This document shows positions 26,400-34,831 of a stretch of DNA of 45,158 nucleotides, piece by piece. The position numbers and the translations under genes are program-made. The notes below the pieces were generated by a model. That model made no database searches and had not been told where the DNA came from. It saw only the letters and a list, made by a program, of their open reading frames with translations. The DNA comes from Gammaproteobacteria bacterium UBA2955 (GTDB lineage: Bacteria; Pseudomonadota; Gammaproteobacteria; Pseudomonadales; Azotimanducaceae): NCBI GenBank assembly GCA_002348825.1, contig DEBN01000010.1, positions 1 through 45,158 on the forward strand, in the 5' to 3' direction. Positions within the stretch are counted from its first letter, which is position 1, and each line of letters starts with the position of its first letter.

Positions 26400-27305
26400 A
26401 TGCGGATTGGCGCGATGATAGGTGCGGACGGCACCAAAAGTTCAATAGACGCGGTGGTGCAACTAGGCACAGACATCGAGGCCGCAGGCTTGGACCATGT
26501 CTGGCTAGCGAATATCTTTGCCTATGACGCGATTACCGCACTTACTCTAATCGGACGCGCAACTACGCGCTTACGCCTAGGTACCGCGGTTACGCCGACG
26601 TTTCCGCGACACCCCACGGCGCTTGCACAACAGGCCATGACCGCTGCCGCGGCAACGGATAATCGTTTTACTCTAGGTATCGGGTTGTCCCACAAGGTAG
26701 TGATCGAAGACATGTTGGGGCTCAGCTATGACGCGCCTGCCAAACATATGCGCGAATATTTGAGTGTACTGATGCCACTTGTTCGGGGTGAGACGGCCAA
26801 TCATCACGGTGAGCTTTACCGGGTAAACGGCTTCGCATTGGATATCCCCGGGGTGGAGTCGCTGCCGGTTGTGGTGGCAGCATTGGGCCCGCAAATGATC
26901 AAATTGACGGCTGAATTGGCCGATGGCACCAACACGTGGATGGTAGGTCCGAAGACTATGGAAGAACATATTATTCCGAGTTTTAACGCGGCGGGTCGAA
27001 CGGATCCGGAGATCGTTGCGGGCATGCCGATTGTATTGACGACAAAGGTTGATGCCGCCAAAGAGGCCATCGCTAAGCAACTTACGGTGTACGGCCAGTT
27101 ACCAAGTTACCGTGCGATGTTGGATCGAGAGGGTGCCGCAGGACCCGCTGATATCGCGATTGTGGGTGACGAAAATCAGTTACGCGGTCAAATCAAGCGG
27201 TTCGAAGATATGGGCGTATCGGACTTCAACGCTGCCATCATGGATGTGGAGGAAGGCGCTTACAGCCGGACTCTGGAGTTTCTTGGGAGCCTTAAGCCGA
27301 GTTAA
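26400..27305 (+). CDS. LLM-class oxidoreductase, probably F420-dependent
   Basis: This 301-residue luciferase-like monooxygenase fold protein has a TIM barrel that usually binds F420 or FMN. It begins MRIGAMIGADG, with GLDHVWLANIFAYD, RLRLGTAVTPTFPRHP, NRFTLGIGLSHK and KHMREYLSVL, the pattern of the mycobacterial F420-dependent LLM subfamily. GGGAGGCG precedes the ATG at 26400. Its position head to head with the F420 biosynthesis and npdG genes strongly suggests that it uses F420, perhaps to reduce or oxidise an unknown hydrophobic substrate. Its stop lies 7 bases from that of slyX. Confidence 0.88.
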   Translation: MRIGAMIGADGTKSSIDAVVQLGTDIEAAGLDHVWLANIFAYDAITALTLIGRATTRLRLGTAVTPTFPRHPTALAQQAMTAAAATDNRFTLGIGLSHKVVIEDMLGLSYDAPAKHMREYLSVLMPLVRGETANHHGELYRVNGFALDIPGVESLPVVVAALGPQMIKLTAELADGTNTWMVGPKTMEEHIIPSFNAAGRTDPEIVAGMPIVLTTKVDAAKEAIAKQLTVYGQLPSYRAMLDREGAAGPADIAIVGDENQLRGQIKRFEDMGVSDFNAAIMDVEEGAYSRTLEFLGSLKPS

Positions 27306-27312
27306 CCGTTAT

Positions 27313-27519
27313 CTAGTAGTGGGGCGGTGGTGGCTCTTCGGCCAGGTCGCCCTTGGTCTGCGCCGACTTCAGGTGTTCGATCAACTGCTGTTGGCGCTTT
27401 TCCAACTCATCCAAGCGTTTCTGCTGCGCCACTAGGGCGTCGCTCAGGCGTGCGATGGTCTCATCCTGAAATTCCAGTCGGGTTTCCAGGTCACTGATGC
27501 GTTGTGTGTCGTCGGTCAA
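27313..27519 (-). CDS. slyX: SlyX family protein
   Basis: A short coiled-coil protein of about 68 residues. The heptad-rich stretch RISDLETRLEFQDETIARL, the QQKRLDELEKRQQQLIEHL helix and the C-terminal EEPPPPHY are diagnostic of SlyX, a small proteobacterial protein of unknown function. There is no ATG; I chose the TTG at 27519 because an AGGATAGG site is just upstream, while a TTG at 27537 would add six residues. The gene lies 30 bases downstream of the PhyH gene on the same strand. Confidence 0.85.
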   Translation of the reverse strand: MTDDTQRISDLETRLEFQDETIARLSDALVAQQKRLDELEKRQQQLIEHLKSAQTKGDLAEEPPPPHY

Positions 27520-27549
27520 GAGGCCTATCCTATTCAAAGTGTCGATTGT

Positions 27550-28407
27550 TTAGCGCGGTGCACTTGGTTCGGTAATACCCGTCAGGCCCGGCGATTTCAG
27601 GCCGCGCGCGCGACGTCCTTGATAATCTGAATCGATCAAGCGTTGTGGGTGCACCCCGTCCACGTAGCCCATAAATCCAGGGTCAATCGTGTTGTAGCCC
27701 AGCAATTCTTGAATTCTTTTACTGTACTGGCCAGCGGTAGCCGGAGGCACCGCGAGCGGCATATTTTCTATTTGCCGCAAGCCCGGCATGCAGTATTGGG
27801 GTGTGATCGCCAAACGATCGCTGCTGGCCCGATTGGCGCCGCCGCGGTGCAGTAGCGTACCCACAAAGATCACTACCGAACCTGCAGGCATAATGATTGG
27901 ACTTATTTCCTCGGGCAGCGCTTGCCGCTCCTCGGGCCAACGATGACTGCCAGCGGCCACCTCGGTTGCGCCGTTGTCCATAGTGAAGTCGTCCAGCGCC
28001 CAAATAGTGCTGATGCCAAAGTGTGCGCGCGGACGCGGAAACGGCAAATTTCCGGCGTTGTCGTCTATGTGCATGGGCTGGGGCGTTTCGCCAGGATGGA
28101 CGTTGATCGCGAGAGCGGCGGAGAGTAAATAATCCGCGGGCAGCAGGTGGTCCAGAATAGTCAGCACGTCTGCGTGTTCTATAATTTTTGCAACACTTGG
28201 CGCTTTGCTCAGCAAGGCGTAGACCCGTTCGCTGTGCAGGCCCTCAAAATCATTGCGGCCCGGATGCTTGCCACGTAGGTAAGGCTCAAGTTCGGCCTTG
28301 ATCGTGTTGACCAAATCGATATCGATGGCGTTTCGCAAAATGCTAAACCCATCGGCCTCGATGCGTTGTAAATGCTGGTGCAGATGCTCTGTGTTGCAAT
28401 CGACCAT
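27550..28407 (-). CDS. Phytanoyl-CoA dioxygenase (PhyH) family protein
   Basis: Third PhyH-type Fe(II)/2-oxoglutarate oxygenase in the window, 285 residues. His113 and Asp115 (QPMHIDDNAG) and His187 (TLLHRGGANRA) form the iron triad; Arg198 (SSDRLAITPQ) is placed for 2-oxoglutarate. EVAAGSHRWPEER is a typical PhyH stretch. Divergent from the SDR gene at 28472 with a 64-base spacer, so both may respond to the same signal. The N-terminal HLHQHLQRIEADGFSILRNA is the usual entry helix and strand of the family. Substrate unknown. Confidence 0.87.
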   Translation of the reverse strand: MVDCNTEHLHQHLQRIEADGFSILRNAIDIDLVNTIKAELEPYLRGKHPGRNDFEGLHSERVYALLSKAPSVAKIIEHADVLTILDHLLPADYLLSAALAINVHPGETPQPMHIDDNAGNLPFPRPRAHFGISTIWALDDFTMDNGATEVAAGSHRWPEERQALPEEISPIIMPAGSVVIFVGTLLHRGGANRASSDRLAITPQYCMPGLRQIENMPLAVPPATAGQYSKRIQELLGYNTIDPGFMGYVDGVHPQRLIDSDYQGRRARGLKSPGLTGITEPSAPR

Positions 28408-28471
28408 AGTATTTTTCCGCTGAATGGTGCAAAGATAGTACGTGATATTAATTTAGGGAAAAGGGGGAGCC

Positions 28472-29239
28472 ATGTTGCGCGATCTGACAGATAAGGTGGC
28501 CTGGGTAACTGGGGCGGGTACAGGAATTGGCGAGGGCGGCGCTGTGGCGTTGGCTGAGGCGGGCATGCATGTCGTGCTGTCGGGACGCCGCGAAGACAAA
28601 TTGCAGCAGGTGGCGGAGCGCTGTGGCAGTCGTGCGTCCATCGAGGTGCTGGACGTCGCTGATCAGGCGGCCGTGAGTGCGGTGGCAGAACGGGTGATTG
28701 AAAAATTTGGTCGCATCGATGTATTGCTGGCCAGCGCTGGGATTAATGTCAAAGAGCGCAATTGGCACAACCTCAGTATTGACGATTGGGACTCGGTGAT
28801 CCGTATCGATTTAGACGGCGCGTTTTACTGCTGCAAGGCGGTTTTACCGACCATGAAGGCTCAACGCGAAGGCTTGATCATCAACATTTCCTCCTGGGCC
28901 GGTAAGCATGTCAGTGTTGTGACGGGTCCGGCTTACACAGCAGCAAAACACGCCATGAACGCCATGAACGAAAGTATCAACATGGAGGCCTGCAGTTATG
29001 GGGTGCGCGCGTGCGCCATGTGCCCTGGTGAAGTGGCGACGCCGATATTAGATAACCGACCAATTCCGGTACCTGATGAAGAACGCGCGCGCATGGTGCA
29101 GGCCGAGGACTGTGGCGAGGTGATTCGTTTTTTGGCGCAGCTGCCTAAGCATGTTTGTATCAACGACCTGACCATCAGCCCGACTTGGAATCGCGGATAC
29201 GTGGCTGGGGCCAGAGCGCAGATTCCTCAGCCCGACTAA
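28472..29239 (+). CDS. Short-chain dehydrogenase/reductase (SDR)
   Basis: A 255-residue classical SDR. The cofactor motif TGAGTGIGEGG is at 13-23, ASAGINV is at 88-94, and the catalytic Ser/Tyr/Lys are visible in NISSWAG (Ser140 or 141) and YTAAK (Tyr155, Lys159). Arg39/Arg40 after the second strand (LSGRREDK) suggests NADP(H). GGGGGAG precedes the ATG. It would oxidise or reduce a hydroxyl/keto group on an unidentified substrate. The last 4 bases overlap the end of the convergent LLM-class gene. Confidence 0.9.
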   Translation: MLRDLTDKVAWVTGAGTGIGEGGAVALAEAGMHVVLSGRREDKLQQVAERCGSRASIEVLDVADQAAVSAVAERVIEKFGRIDVLLASAGINVKERNWHNLSIDDWDSVIRIDLDGAFYCCKAVLPTMKAQREGLIINISSWAGKHVSVVTGPAYTAAKHAMNAMNESINMEACSYGVRACAMCPGEVATPILDNRPIPVPDEERARMVQAEDCGEVIRFLAQLPKHVCINDLTISPTWNRGYVAGARAQIPQPD

Positions 29240-30171
29240 GCGGCCTTGCGGTTGAGGGCAGAAATCGCCGGCAACAACTGTTCAACCATAAGACGGGTTT
29301 GTGCCAACATGTCGTCGGTGCCCGCAGCGATCGGTCGAAGCACGAATTTATGCACGCCGGCGGCGTGAAAGTCGTGAACCAGCGCCATCATTTCGTCAAT
29401 GCCACCAATGGCACTGTAGGCTGCCGGGTCCTTGCCGAGGCGTTTTTGAAACTGCTCGTTGTAGCGTGTGACCAGAGGCTCATCGTGGCTGCCAAAGCGA
29501 AAACCGAAACCGGCACCAAAGTGGTCGTCGTCGATCTGCCGATTTAGTTCTGCCGCGCGTCGTTTAATGGCGGCAATGACCGGTGCGACTTCGTCGGCAG
29601 ACTCGATGCCGGCCTGCCAGCCAGTTCCCCAGCGTGCCGTGCGCTCGATTGCGGCGGCGGCTGATCCACCTACCCACAGTGGTAATGGGGATTGCACGGG
29701 TTTTGGTGCGATGGAAGCTTCATCCAGTTGGTAGTAGTCACCGTTAAAGGTCACCAGATCCTCGGACCATAAACGTGCCATGATCTCCAACCCCTCGTCG
29801 GTGCGCTTACCGCGCCCCTTGGTCGGAATGCCAGTAGCGACATAATCTCGCGATATAGCGCTGCCAACCCCAAACGCGGGTAACAGGCGACCATTCGATA
29901 AATAATCAATCGTGGCACAGGCCTTGGCGGTAATGATCGGATCACGCAAGCCCAGACTGGCAACGTTCATACCGAACTTCAGGCGTTTGCTGGCGCCGGC
30001 AAGTGCAGCCATAACACTCATGGTTTCCAGATTCGGTGTGCGGTCGATGATACGATCGCTTTGCCAGATGGAATCAACCCCGCCGTTGTCGCACAAATCC
30101 ACCCAACGCCAAAAGCCGTCTGCGTCATCAAAGGTAAAATTTGCCATACCAATACCTGCCCCGATGCCCAT
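29236..30171 (-). CDS. LLM-class oxidoreductase (F420- or FMN-dependent)
   Basis: A second luciferase-like TIM-barrel protein of 311 residues. Signatures include DSIWQSDRI, KRLKFGMNVASLGLRDPI, YLSNGRLLPAFGVGS and SPLPLWVGGSAAAAIERTARWGTGW cut into the usual order of LLM proteins. GGGAG lies 6 bases before the ATG at 30171. Because the same locus makes F420, F420 is a reasonable cofactor, but FMN-dependent members look similar, so this is inference. It is convergent with the SDR gene and divergent from glucokinase. Confidence 0.83.
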   Translation of the reverse strand: MGIGAGIGMANFTFDDADGFWRWVDLCDNGGVDSIWQSDRIIDRTPNLETMSVMAALAGASKRLKFGMNVASLGLRDPIITAKACATIDYLSNGRLLPAFGVGSAISRDYVATGIPTKGRGKRTDEGLEIMARLWSEDLVTFNGDYYQLDEASIAPKPVQSPLPLWVGGSAAAAIERTARWGTGWQAGIESADEVAPVIAAIKRRAAELNRQIDDDHFGAGFGFRFGSHDEPLVTRYNEQFQKRLGKDPAAYSAIGGIDEMMALVHDFHAAGVHKFVLRPIAAGTDDMLAQTRLMVEQLLPAISALNRKAA

Positions 30172-30264
30172 AGCTGCTCCCGGTTATGTTTTTTACTCTC
30201 TCTATCGGGCGATTATCGGTGATTTTTCGGGTCGCGCAATCGGATCATCTAAATTTTGCCGATG

Positions 30265-30350
30265 CCGCAAGCCTGCTTCTGTCAGGTGGTGCAGCTGAGC
30301 GGCCGCGGGGCTTGCGGTATATTGCGCCCCACGTTGCGAAATATTCGCAA
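30265..30350. promoter_or_regulatory. Inverted repeats upstream of glucokinase
   Basis: The divergent spacer 30172-30414 holds a long-range inverted repeat, CCGCAAGCC at 30265-30273 with GGCTTGCGG at 30309-30317, and a compact palindrome TTGCGAA-ATA-TTCGCAA at 30334-30350. The compact palindrome ends 64 bases before the glk ATG, a typical place for a repressor or activator dimer site. No regulator gene is adjacent to name the protein. Confidence 0.45.
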
Positions 30351-30414
30351 TGGTTAAAAACGCGTCGTAGTACGGCGGCCGCACCTCAGCGGCGATTATG
30401 CATTGGGGGTTGGA

Positions 30415-31422
30415 ATGTCTGAACTGTTGTATTTGATCGCCGATATCGGTGCCACCCACGCACGATTTCAGTGCTGTGAATTAGATGATCGAGTTGGTCC
30501 CTTGCTCATCGGCGAACCGCTCATGCTCGCAACTCAGGACTTTTCAGACGTTGATGCGTTGCTGGCCGTTGTGAACACCCATTGGCCCGACAGTCGGTTT
30601 GCGCGCGCATTAATCGCGGTGGCGGGGCCAGTGGATTTAGACTCTGGCGATGTAACGGTGCTCAATACAGGCTTGCTGCTGTCGCGTGGCGCGCTTGAAA
30701 CGGGCTTCGGCTGCCCGGTAATTTGTGTCAATGACTTTTATGCCCAAGCGCATGCGGTGCCTTACTTGCGCGAGTTTCGCACGTTGACCAGCAACGGTTC
30801 ACAGCTGGATTTAGCCGCTGTGTCTGAAGTTCAGCCCAAGGCGTTGTTGGGTCCTGGCAGTGGCCTTGGAATGGCGGCGTTAATTCCGGAACCCGCAGGC
30901 GAGTGGCGAGTGCTCGCGTCCGAAGGCGGTCACGCAGATCTGGCTACGGGCAGTTTTCTAGAGGCTGAACTTTGGTCGGTGCTTGCTCAGGAACACGCTC
31001 ACGTGTGCTGGGAGACCGTGCTCAGCGGCCCTGGCTTGGTTAATTTATACCGGGCCGTGAGCAGCATCTGGGGCAGTAAGGCCGAACCCTTGTCGCCTGC
31101 TGACATCTCTGCGGCCGGCATGCTGATGTCGGATCCAGTCTGTCATCAGACCTTGGAGACGTTTGCCGGTCTGCTCGGATCAGCAGCGGCTAATTATGCG
31201 CTTACCGTAGGCGCCCGGGGCGGCGTCTATCTGGGCGGCGGCTTGGTGGCGAAGTTAGCAGATTTTCTTCAGACCAGCCCGTTACGTCGACGTTTTGACG
31301 AGCGTGGTGACCTTTCGACCTATGTTCAGGCAATTCCGCTGCACCTGATCACGCAGCTTGAACCGGGTTTGTTAGGGGCCAGTTACTGTTTGGCCAACCG
31401 CACGCGTCAGTCTTCGCTTTGA
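30415..31422 (+). CDS. glk: Glucokinase (E. coli Glk type)
   Basis: This 335-residue enzyme phosphorylates glucose to glucose 6-phosphate with ATP. It follows the E. coli Glk pattern rather than the ROK type: ADIGATHARFQCCELD at the N-terminus, VNDFYAQAHAVPYL, LGPGSGLGMAALIPEP, ASEGGHADLATGS and LSGPGLVNLYRAVS. I chose the ATG at 30415, which has a GGGGGTTGGA site and starts MSELLYLIADIG; an in-frame GTG-type start at 30403 is less likely. The final 16 bases overlap the end of the convergent enoyl-CoA hydratase-like gene. Its presence indicates use of free intracellular glucose. Confidence 0.92.
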   Translation: MSELLYLIADIGATHARFQCCELDDRVGPLLIGEPLMLATQDFSDVDALLAVVNTHWPDSRFARALIAVAGPVDLDSGDVTVLNTGLLLSRGALETGFGCPVICVNDFYAQAHAVPYLREFRTLTSNGSQLDLAAVSEVQPKALLGPGSGLGMAALIPEPAGEWRVLASEGGHADLATGSFLEAELWSVLAQEHAHVCWETVLSGPGLVNLYRAVSSIWGSKAEPLSPADISAAGMLMSDPVCHQTLETFAGLLGSAAANYALTVGARGGVYLGGGLVAKLADFLQTSPLRRRFDERGDLSTYVQAIPLHLITQLEPGLLGASYCLANRTRQSSL

Positions 31423-32189
31423 CGTCGACCCCGTTGCTGAATTTGCGCGCGCCGCGCCGCGACTTTTTCTGCCCTCACTTCGGATTTCGCGTGTTCTCGA
31501 TTGGCATCCCGTTCTATGTTTAAGCCTTCAGCGAGAGACGCGTGCCAGCCCGCGTCCATAATGTGACGCATCGCATTGCGGGTGATCGGCTCGGTCGAAA
31601 CTATGTCTTTTGCCAGTTGCTCGGCAGTTGCTAAAAGCTCGTCGGCTGGGACGAGCCGATTGACCAAACCCCAAGCGTAGGCGGTCGGCGCATCCAGAAA
31701 ATTACCGGTCAGGCTTAGCTCTTTGGCGCGATTGATGCCGATTAGACGCGGCAGACGTTGCGACAAACCCCAACCGGGCACTACGCCTACGCGGGCATGT
31801 GTGTCAGCAAATTTGGCGTGTTCGCTCGCGATCATAAAGTCGCACATCAACGCTAATTCAAAACCGCCGGTTATAGCGTAGCCATTGATTGCGCCGATGA
31901 TGGGTTTGTTTACGGCCAACATTGTTTTGCCAAGGTCTTTGCTGATAACGGTAGCGGCGGTGGTTTCACCACCCAGTTCCTTGAGATCGAGACCAACGGT
32001 AAAGGCTCGGCCATTGCCGGTAAAAATGATCACTTCCGTGGCGCTGTCTTCAGCGAGATCCGTAAATACCTCGGTCAACCGATTCCGCAGACCTGCGGAC
32101 AGAGCGTTTAGGGCTTCTGGTCGGTTCATGGTAACGGTCGTGACACCAGCATTAGTGCTGGTTAGAACCAAGTCCGTTGCAGCCGTCAT
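31407..32189 (-). CDS. Enoyl-CoA hydratase/isomerase (crotonase) family protein
   Basis: A 260-residue crotonase-fold protein acting on an acyl-CoA. Visible are TMNRPEALNALS, the oxyanion-hole loop AFTVGLDLKEL, AINGYAITGGFELALMCD (with the first catalytic Glu) and HARVGVVPGWGLSQRLPRLIG. In canonical crotonase a second catalytic Glu stands just before the last segment; here that place reads HARVG, so straightforward hydration is not assured and another crotonase activity is possible. I chose the ATG at 32189 because GGAGGAG lies upstream; a start 5 codons earlier overlaps that site. Confidence 0.85.
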   Translation of the reverse strand: MTAATDLVLTSTNAGVTTVTMNRPEALNALSAGLRNRLTEVFTDLAEDSATEVIIFTGNGRAFTVGLDLKELGGETTAATVISKDLGKTMLAVNKPIIGAINGYAITGGFELALMCDFMIASEHAKFADTHARVGVVPGWGLSQRLPRLIGINRAKELSLTGNFLDAPTAYAWGLVNRLVPADELLATAEQLAKDIVSTEPITRNAMRHIMDAGWHASLAEGLNIERDANREHAKSEVRAEKVAARRAQIQQRGRRQSED

Positions 32190-32453
32190 GTCGCACTCCT
32201 CCAATGTTTGCCAGTGGATTATAAATCCCTCGCGGATTCGGTGTTAGCTCTGAATCGGTTACTGCGTAACGCGCAAAAGCAACGAGTTGATGGCCGGTTG
32301 CCATGGAAAAACCTCTGCCAACCCGCCTCGAATACATTGTCAAAACTCTGTAGATACCGACCGCTTAATTTTTATCGCAAAAAGGCATTGCGGTTGAACT
32401 GTTGGCAGTGTGGCGATTAAATGGCGCGTCAACCTTAAAGATGGCAAAGGAAA
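32190..32453. other. Divergent intergenic region upstream of the TRAP operon
   Basis: This 264-base spacer should hold promoters for the crotonase-family gene and the TRAP operon. An AT-rich block near 32365-32385 may be promoter DNA. A small palindrome GTTAC-TGC-GTAAC lies at about 32259-32271. I see no tRNA, small RNA or further gene that can be supported. Confidence 0.35.
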
Positions 32454-33359
32454 TTGCGACCAGAAACAGCTCAATGTGAGCGCGCGGTAAACACAGCGCC
32501 GAACCGGGCAGCCGGTAAATCAGCAATTCTCGTCCTAGTGGCCTTGCTCATGCACGGTTGCGCGTCGCTGGTGGGTTCGGTCACCCAAAGTTTTGCCAGT
32601 GATTTGGGCGCAGCGATTCTGAACAGCGACGATCCGCATATGGTGCGCGACGGCGCCCCCGCCTATTTGATCCTGATTGATTCGTTGCTGGCTGGAAATC
32701 CACAAAACCGTGCCTTGTTGGAACAGTCCGCAGAGTTGCATTCCGCCTACGCGGGTGCGTTCGTGGCAGAACCTGAGCGCGCTAAGAGATTGCACTTAAA
32801 AGCTAAAACGCAAATCCTTCAGGCCGCCTGCGCGGGCCTAAATAACGGGTGCGGGCTGGATCAGCGCCCTTACGCTGAATTTGCAATGTGGGTCGCGACC
32901 CAGCAGCGAGCGCAGGTGCCGCTTCTTTATAACCTGGCGAGTATTTGGGCGGGCTGGATTCAAGCGAACAGCGACGATTTCATGGCTATCGCAGAGCTGG
33001 GTCGGGTTAAAGTGTTGATGCAGCGAGTCGTAGAATTAGACGGCGCGTACGCCAATGGGAATGCGCACCTGTACATGGGTGTATTTGAAACTCTGGTGCC
33101 GCCGGGAATGGGTGGTCGCCCGGAAATTGGGCGGCAACACTTTGAACAGGCGCTGGACATTTCCGGCGGGCGCAATTTGATGGTCAAAGTCATGTATGCA
33201 GATCAATATGCGCGCCTGTTGTTTGAGCGTAAACTGCACGATCAACTGTTGCAGGACGTGCTGGATGCTGAGGCTAAGGCACCTGGTCTTACCTTAATGA
33301 ACACCGTGGCGAAAGAGCGCGCCCAACGTCTACTGGATACTGCCGATGATTATTTTTAA
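32454..33359 (+). CDS. TatT-type lipoprotein of a TRAP transporter
   Basis: This protein of about 301 residues has a basic N-terminus, a hydrophobic segment and a lipobox ending at Cys36 (LVALLMHGCASLV), so it is an exported lipoprotein. The remainder is helical with TPR-like pairs and the typical PAYLILIDSLLAGNPQN and GRPEIGRQHFEQAL stretches of the TatT family, a periplasmic partner of some TRAP transporters that holds the binding protein and may gate hydrophobic ligands. It overlaps the binding protein gene by 14 bases. The first in-frame start is a TTG at 32454 with AAGG close upstream; the precise start is unsure. Confidence 0.85.
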   Translation: MRPETAQCERAVNTAPNRAAGKSAILVLVALLMHGCASLVGSVTQSFASDLGAAILNSDDPHMVRDGAPAYLILIDSLLAGNPQNRALLEQSAELHSAYAGAFVAEPERAKRLHLKAKTQILQAACAGLNNGCGLDQRPYAEFAMWVATQQRAQVPLLYNLASIWAGWIQANSDDFMAIAELGRVKVLMQRVVELDGAYANGNAHLYMGVFETLVPPGMGGRPEIGRQHFEQALDISGGRNLMVKVMYADQYARLLFERKLHDQLLQDVLDAEAKAPGLTLMNTVAKERAQRLLDTADDYF

Positions 33360-34365
33360 CCGCCTGTGGTTTCTTTGTTTGCTGGTGATCGGCGCTGTAT
33401 CGCCGTTGTCTGGGGCGCAGGCGGTTACCCTGAAGATTGCCACGTTGTCGCCGGAGGGCACGGCGTGGATGAAAATGCTGCGGCGCGCGGCTGGCAGTAT
33501 CGAGCAACGCACCGAAGGCGCGGTTAAGTTCAAAATCTACCCGGGTGGGGTAATGGGCGATGACAAGGCCGTATTGCGTAAGCTGCGTGTCGGGCAACTA
33601 CACGGAGCAGCGCTCACCTCAGGCGGCGTCATGCAGCCTTATCCCGATATCGTTCTGTATAACTTGCCACTGACCTTTCGCAGCGCCGAAGAAGTGGATT
33701 ACGTGCGCGAACGCATGGATCGCAAATTGATGGCCGGCTTGGCGGCGCAGAAATTTATCGGCTTTGGCGTGGCTGAAGTCGGGTTCGCCTACCCAATGAT
33801 GCAGCAGCCGGTGACTTCCGTTGCCGAATTTCAGGATCTACGCGTGTGGGCGCCGGATAATGATCCGGGCGCTATGAAAGCTTACAGTTCGTTCAGTGTT
33901 ACGCCGATTCCGTTACCCATAGCCGATGTGTTAACGGGGTTGCAGACTGGCCTTATCAACACCATCGGTTCACCGCCGATTGGCGCAATAGCGCTGCAGT
34001 GGCACACCCAAATAAGCCATACCCTGAATCTACCACTGTTGTATGTGTATGGGTCCTTCGTGATCGCCGAGCGTGCGTTTAAGCGGCTTAACGCCACGCA
34101 GCAGCAAATAGTCACCGAGGAATTGACAGCGGGTGTTAAAGCGGTGGATGCGATGTCGCGCAAAGATAACGAGAGCGCGGCTGCCGCCTTGTTAAAGCAG
34201 GGCATCGTTTCGCTTCAGCCATCGTCCGAAGAGGCCGCAGAGTGGTTTGATTTGGCGGCGCAGGCTAATGCCAAATTGATTGATGAGGGTTACGTTTCGC
34301 GAGCGATGTATGACGAAATGATGCAGCACCTCAGTGATTATCGTGCCGCTACCGGTTCCGATTAA
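33346..34365 (+). CDS. TRAP transporter substrate-binding protein (DctP family)
   Basis: A 339-residue periplasmic binding protein. It has a signal peptide (about residues 1-26, cleavage near SGAQA), then VTLKIATLSPEGTAWMKML, FKIYPGGVMGDDKAVLRKL and FQDLRVWAPDNDPGAM, the last containing the conserved Arg that usually contacts a ligand carboxylate in DctP proteins. Operon partners are TatT upstream (14-base overlap) and the membrane subunits downstream. The ligand is unknown; TatT association has been proposed to go with hydrophobic carboxylates. Confidence 0.9.
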   Translation: MIIFNRLWFLCLLVIGAVSPLSGAQAVTLKIATLSPEGTAWMKMLRRAAGSIEQRTEGAVKFKIYPGGVMGDDKAVLRKLRVGQLHGAALTSGGVMQPYPDIVLYNLPLTFRSAEEVDYVRERMDRKLMAGLAAQKFIGFGVAEVGFAYPMMQQPVTSVAEFQDLRVWAPDNDPGAMKAYSSFSVTPIPLPIADVLTGLQTGLINTIGSPPIGAIALQWHTQISHTLNLPLLYVYGSFVIAERAFKRLNATQQQIVTEELTAGVKAVDAMSRKDNESAAAALLKQGIVSLQPSSEEAAEWFDLAAQANAKLIDEGYVSRAMYDEMMQHLSDYRAATGSD

Positions 34366-34831
34366 CACCGTTACATCCTTTTTAAGGCGGTGTGAGGACG
34401 CACTGCTCGTGCTGTTGCTGCTGGGTATGATTGCTATGGCCGCGGGACAGGTGTTACTGCGCAACGTCTTCGACAGCGGCGTCTATTGGGGCGACAGCGC
34501 TGTGCGGGTAATGGTGCTGTGGGTAACCATGTTAGGCGCGATGGTGGCATCGCGAAGTGACAGCCATATTCGCATCGATTTGGTCGGACGTTTTCTCCAA
34601 GAACTCGAAAAGCCACTGTTGGGCGCAACCGTTGCGCGCATTAATTACGGGTTTACCTGTTTTATCTTGGCACTGTTTTGTTGGGCCAGTGGTCATTTCG
34701 TCTATTACGAGTATGTCGATCAAAGCATTGCCTTCGCTAATGTGCCGGCTTGGCTCTGTGAAGCGGTGATGCCGCTTGGGTCTGGGATCATGGCGCTGCG
34801 TTACGCTTTGCACATGGTTAAATTGCCATGA
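34334..34831 (+). CDS. TRAP transporter small permease (DctQ family)
   Basis: This 165-residue four-helix membrane protein is the DctQ subunit of the transporter. Hydrophobic helices are at about 22-44, 58-75, 98-122 and 138-158, with the conserved RNVFDSGVYWGDSAVR and SRSDSHIRIDLVGRFL between them. The gene starts with GTG at 34334 or 34343 inside the end of the binding protein gene, and its TGA overlaps the ATG of the large permease (ATGA), so the operon is tightly coupled. Confidence 0.88.
   Translation: MIIVPLPVPINTVTSFLRRCEDALLVLLLLGMIAMAAGQVLLRNVFDSGVYWGDSAVRVMVLWVTMLGAMVASRSDSHIRIDLVGRFLQELEKPLLGATVARINYGFTCFILALFCWASGHFVYYEYVDQSIAFANVPAWLCEAVMPLGSGIMALRYALHMVKLP

Noticed and set aside
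32190..32453. Possible tRNA or small RNA in the spacer before the TRAP operon
   Set aside because: No cloverleaf arms or TTCGA-type T-loop could be placed; the small GTTAC/GTAAC palindrome is too short to weigh.
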